Shown: positions 61,125-64,000 of the stretch, piece after piece | Layout: each line of letters starts with the position of its first letter | Numbering within the stretch: position 1 is the stretch's first letter | Source of the DNA: JABACD01 sp047639675 | GTDB taxonomy: Bacteria; Planctomycetota; UBA1135; GCA-002686595 | Direction of reading: 5' to 3' | Length of the DNA: 64,000 nt | Assembly (NCBI GenBank): GCA_047639675.1 | Contig: JBLIOI010000007.1 | Coordinates: 1-64,000 of the forward strand | Made by a program: the position numbers and the translations under genes | Notes under the pieces: model-generated | Databases searched by the model: none | What the model saw: only the letters and a program-made list of their open reading frames with translations | Told to the model about the DNA's origin: nothing

Positions 61125-62803
61125 TTATAGAGTGGTTTCGCGCAGGACTTCTTCGATTGTCGTCAGCCCGCTCAGCACCGCTTGGATACCGCTAGACCTT
61201 AGAGTGTTCATGCCGGCGCGCAGGGCAATGTCCCGCAATTCTGTCGAAGAGTTGCCGTCGAGAATTGCCTGCCTGACTAGGTCATCGACAATCAGAATCT
61301 CAAAGATGGCCGTGCGGCCCTTATGACCTGTGTGAAAGCAGTTTTCGCAGCCCCGGCCGAAGTAGAATGTCGCGCCACGCAGCTTCTCGGCCTCGTCTCC
61401 AAATTCGTGCAGTATCTCGTCATCGGGCTCATAGGACTCGCGGCAATCCGGGCAGATGGTGCGTACCAAGCGTTGGGCGACGACAGCTTCTAGGGTCGCA
61501 GAGATGAGGAACGGCGCGATACCAATATCGACCAAGCGCGTCACCGTCGAGGGCGCGTCATTGGTGTGTACAGTCGAGAAGACTGTGTGGCCCGTCAAAC
61601 TCGCCTCAACTGCGACCGATGCCGTTTCCTCGTCGCGAATCTCTCCCACCAGAATTTTGTCCGGGTCCTGTCGCAGGACGGCGCGCAGGATCGATGAGTA
61701 AGTCACTCCAATGTCAGGATTGACCGGAACCTGCACGATACCTTCAATGTCATATTCGACGGGGTCCTCGGAAGTGATGATTTTCACATCCGGCTTATTG
61801 GCCTCTTGTAGCATCGCGTAAAGCGTTGTCGTCTTGCCCGAACCCGTTGGTCCCGTGACCAATACGATGCCGTGGGGCAACTCAGTCAACTGGCGCAAGA
61901 CCGTCTCCTCTTCCGACTGCAATCCGAGAGCAGCAAGATCGAGATTGACCGAGCTTCGGTCCAGGATACGCATCACACAGCCTTCGCCAGAGATACCGGG
62001 AAGCGTAGCAACCCGCAAGTCCACCGAGCGTCCATCAATTACTAACTCGATGCGACCGTCTTGCGGCACACGAGTCTCCGTAATGTCGAGGCTGCTCATG
62101 ACCTTGATGCGCGAGATCAAGGGCAAAGCCAGGTGCGGTGGCGGCGCTTCCACTTCGTAGAGCGTTCCATCCACTCGATAGCGCACGCGAAACTCGTCAG
62201 GAAAGACCTCGAAATGAATATCACTGGCGCGATCCTTGATCGCGCGGTGCAAGAGCGAATTGAGCAATCGTGCAACCGGCTGACTGGCCGCCGCGCTGGC
62301 TGGATCAGCACCCATTGCCGCCGTAGCTGCCTCAGCCATCGCGTCAGCAACACTGGTTTCCTCGCCGTAGTTCTCAAGTACCGCAGTCTTGATTGCCTCT
62401 CCCTCTGCAATGGCTCCGCGCACCTCCATCCCGGTGCTGAAGCCCAAGTCTTGTAGCACAGCAGTGTTTTGCGGGTCGCCCAAGGCAACAACCAGCACAT
62501 CACCTTCGATCCGCAGTGGTAGCACCCCGAATGCGTGGGCCAGGGACGAGTCAACAAGGTCGAGAGCCGCCGGTTCAGGCGTGACCATCGCAAGATCCAC
62601 GGTTTCCATTCCCGCTTGCTCCGCAACAGCCATGATCACATCCGACTGGGTGCAAGCGCCATTCGCCACGAGGCACTGTCCGAGCAGGCCGCCGTTAGTG
62701 CGCTGTTCACGTAAAGCCTCTTGAATCTGGCCCTCGCGGACGACGCCGCGGTCCTTCAGGACTTGGCCGAGCAATCGGCGCCCCGAACTTGAAGCGGCTG
62801 AAC

Positions 62804-62807
<4 letters not shown>
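61125..62807 (-). CDS. pilB: Type IV pilus assembly ATPase
   Basis: 560 residues. An N-terminal MshE/GspE-type domain, then the ATPase core with VTGPTGSGKTTTLYAML, ASVAVEASLTGHTVFSTVHTNDAP and a C-terminal tetracysteine zinc site (CPDC and CENC). It is the extension motor that powers pilin assembly. It starts with GTG overlapping the stop of pilT. Length is normal. Confidence 0.95.
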
Positions 62808-63853
<1,046 letters not shown>

Positions 63854-64000
63854 CGGAAAGTCTTCTGCTTGGAGTCTATAGAGATCGACCCGCTCGGTCC
63901 CTGAGAGATCAGTTGCGGGAAAATTGAATTGAAGTGAAGCCCTGGAGTCATTCGAGCTCGAGGGTTGAGTGCGCGGATTTCTCTTCGCGACAAACGCGCA

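Overview
The window reads as a chromosomal segment of a moderately GC-rich bacterium, most likely a member of the Planctomycetota. The reasons are family content rather than any marker gene: large secreted proteins built from carboxypeptidase-regulatory-like beta-sandwich repeats, HEAT plus von Willebrand A secreted proteins, a C-terminal secreted domain carrying a YCTGK...SLG motif, a sulfatase remnant, FGE-like lipoproteins, and a Rho factor with a long basic disordered N-terminus. There is no sign of phage, insertion sequences, CRISPR or an island; this looks like core chromosome with small scars (two decayed genes and one gene cut by a stop codon).

Layout: 1-255 partial secreted SH3-like protein; 536-2739 aminotransferase and glycosyltransferase; 2760-9565 LarC and two tandem paralogous surface proteins; 9734-12825 small membrane protein, a beta-helix gene broken by TAA, ComF and a membrane protein; 13049-16340 gatCAB (indirect Gln/Asn-tRNA amidation); 16499-20721 secreted protein, guaA and guaB; 21065-25025 a fused oxidoreductase/epimerase, a second glycosyltransferase and a Nudix hydrolase; 25045-27118 a redox pair (di-heme cytochrome peroxidase and a thioredoxin-fold protein); 27277-30673 a GT-C-like membrane protein and rho; 31287-32092 gene remnants; tRNA-Pro at 32161-32237; 32338-35576 two large surface or membrane proteins; 35763-38694 selB and a divergent radical SAM protein; 38747-46290 mixed lipoproteins, hydrolases and an N-acetyltransferase; 47070-51700 zinc-ribbon protein, rpoD and dnaG; 52153-56218 ksgA, an FGE-like lipoprotein, an OmpA lipoprotein and a membrane-anchored HTH protein; 56323-63853 a tightly coupled run pilT-pilB-pilC-histidine kinase-CNNM-CNNM.

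The most notable signal is at 26066-27118. A TlpA-like thioredoxin reads through a TGA placed exactly at the first cysteine of its CGPC active site (W-TGA-G-P-C). Both sides are in one frame, a hairpin follows the TGA at bacterial SECIS distance, and a complete selB lies about 9 kb away. TGA is a normal stop elsewhere in the window, so the simplest reading is a selenocysteine thioredoxin, probably co-transcribed with a cytochrome c peroxidase. Conventional gene calling would split this gene into two.

Other points: a roughly 135-base nested hairpin between gatB and its convergent neighbour; a perfect 22-base palindrome that touches the stop codons of two convergent genes; a structured rho leader; a DnaG zinc motif with one extra residue; and many operon junctions where GTGA, TTGA or ATGA couples one stop to the next start.
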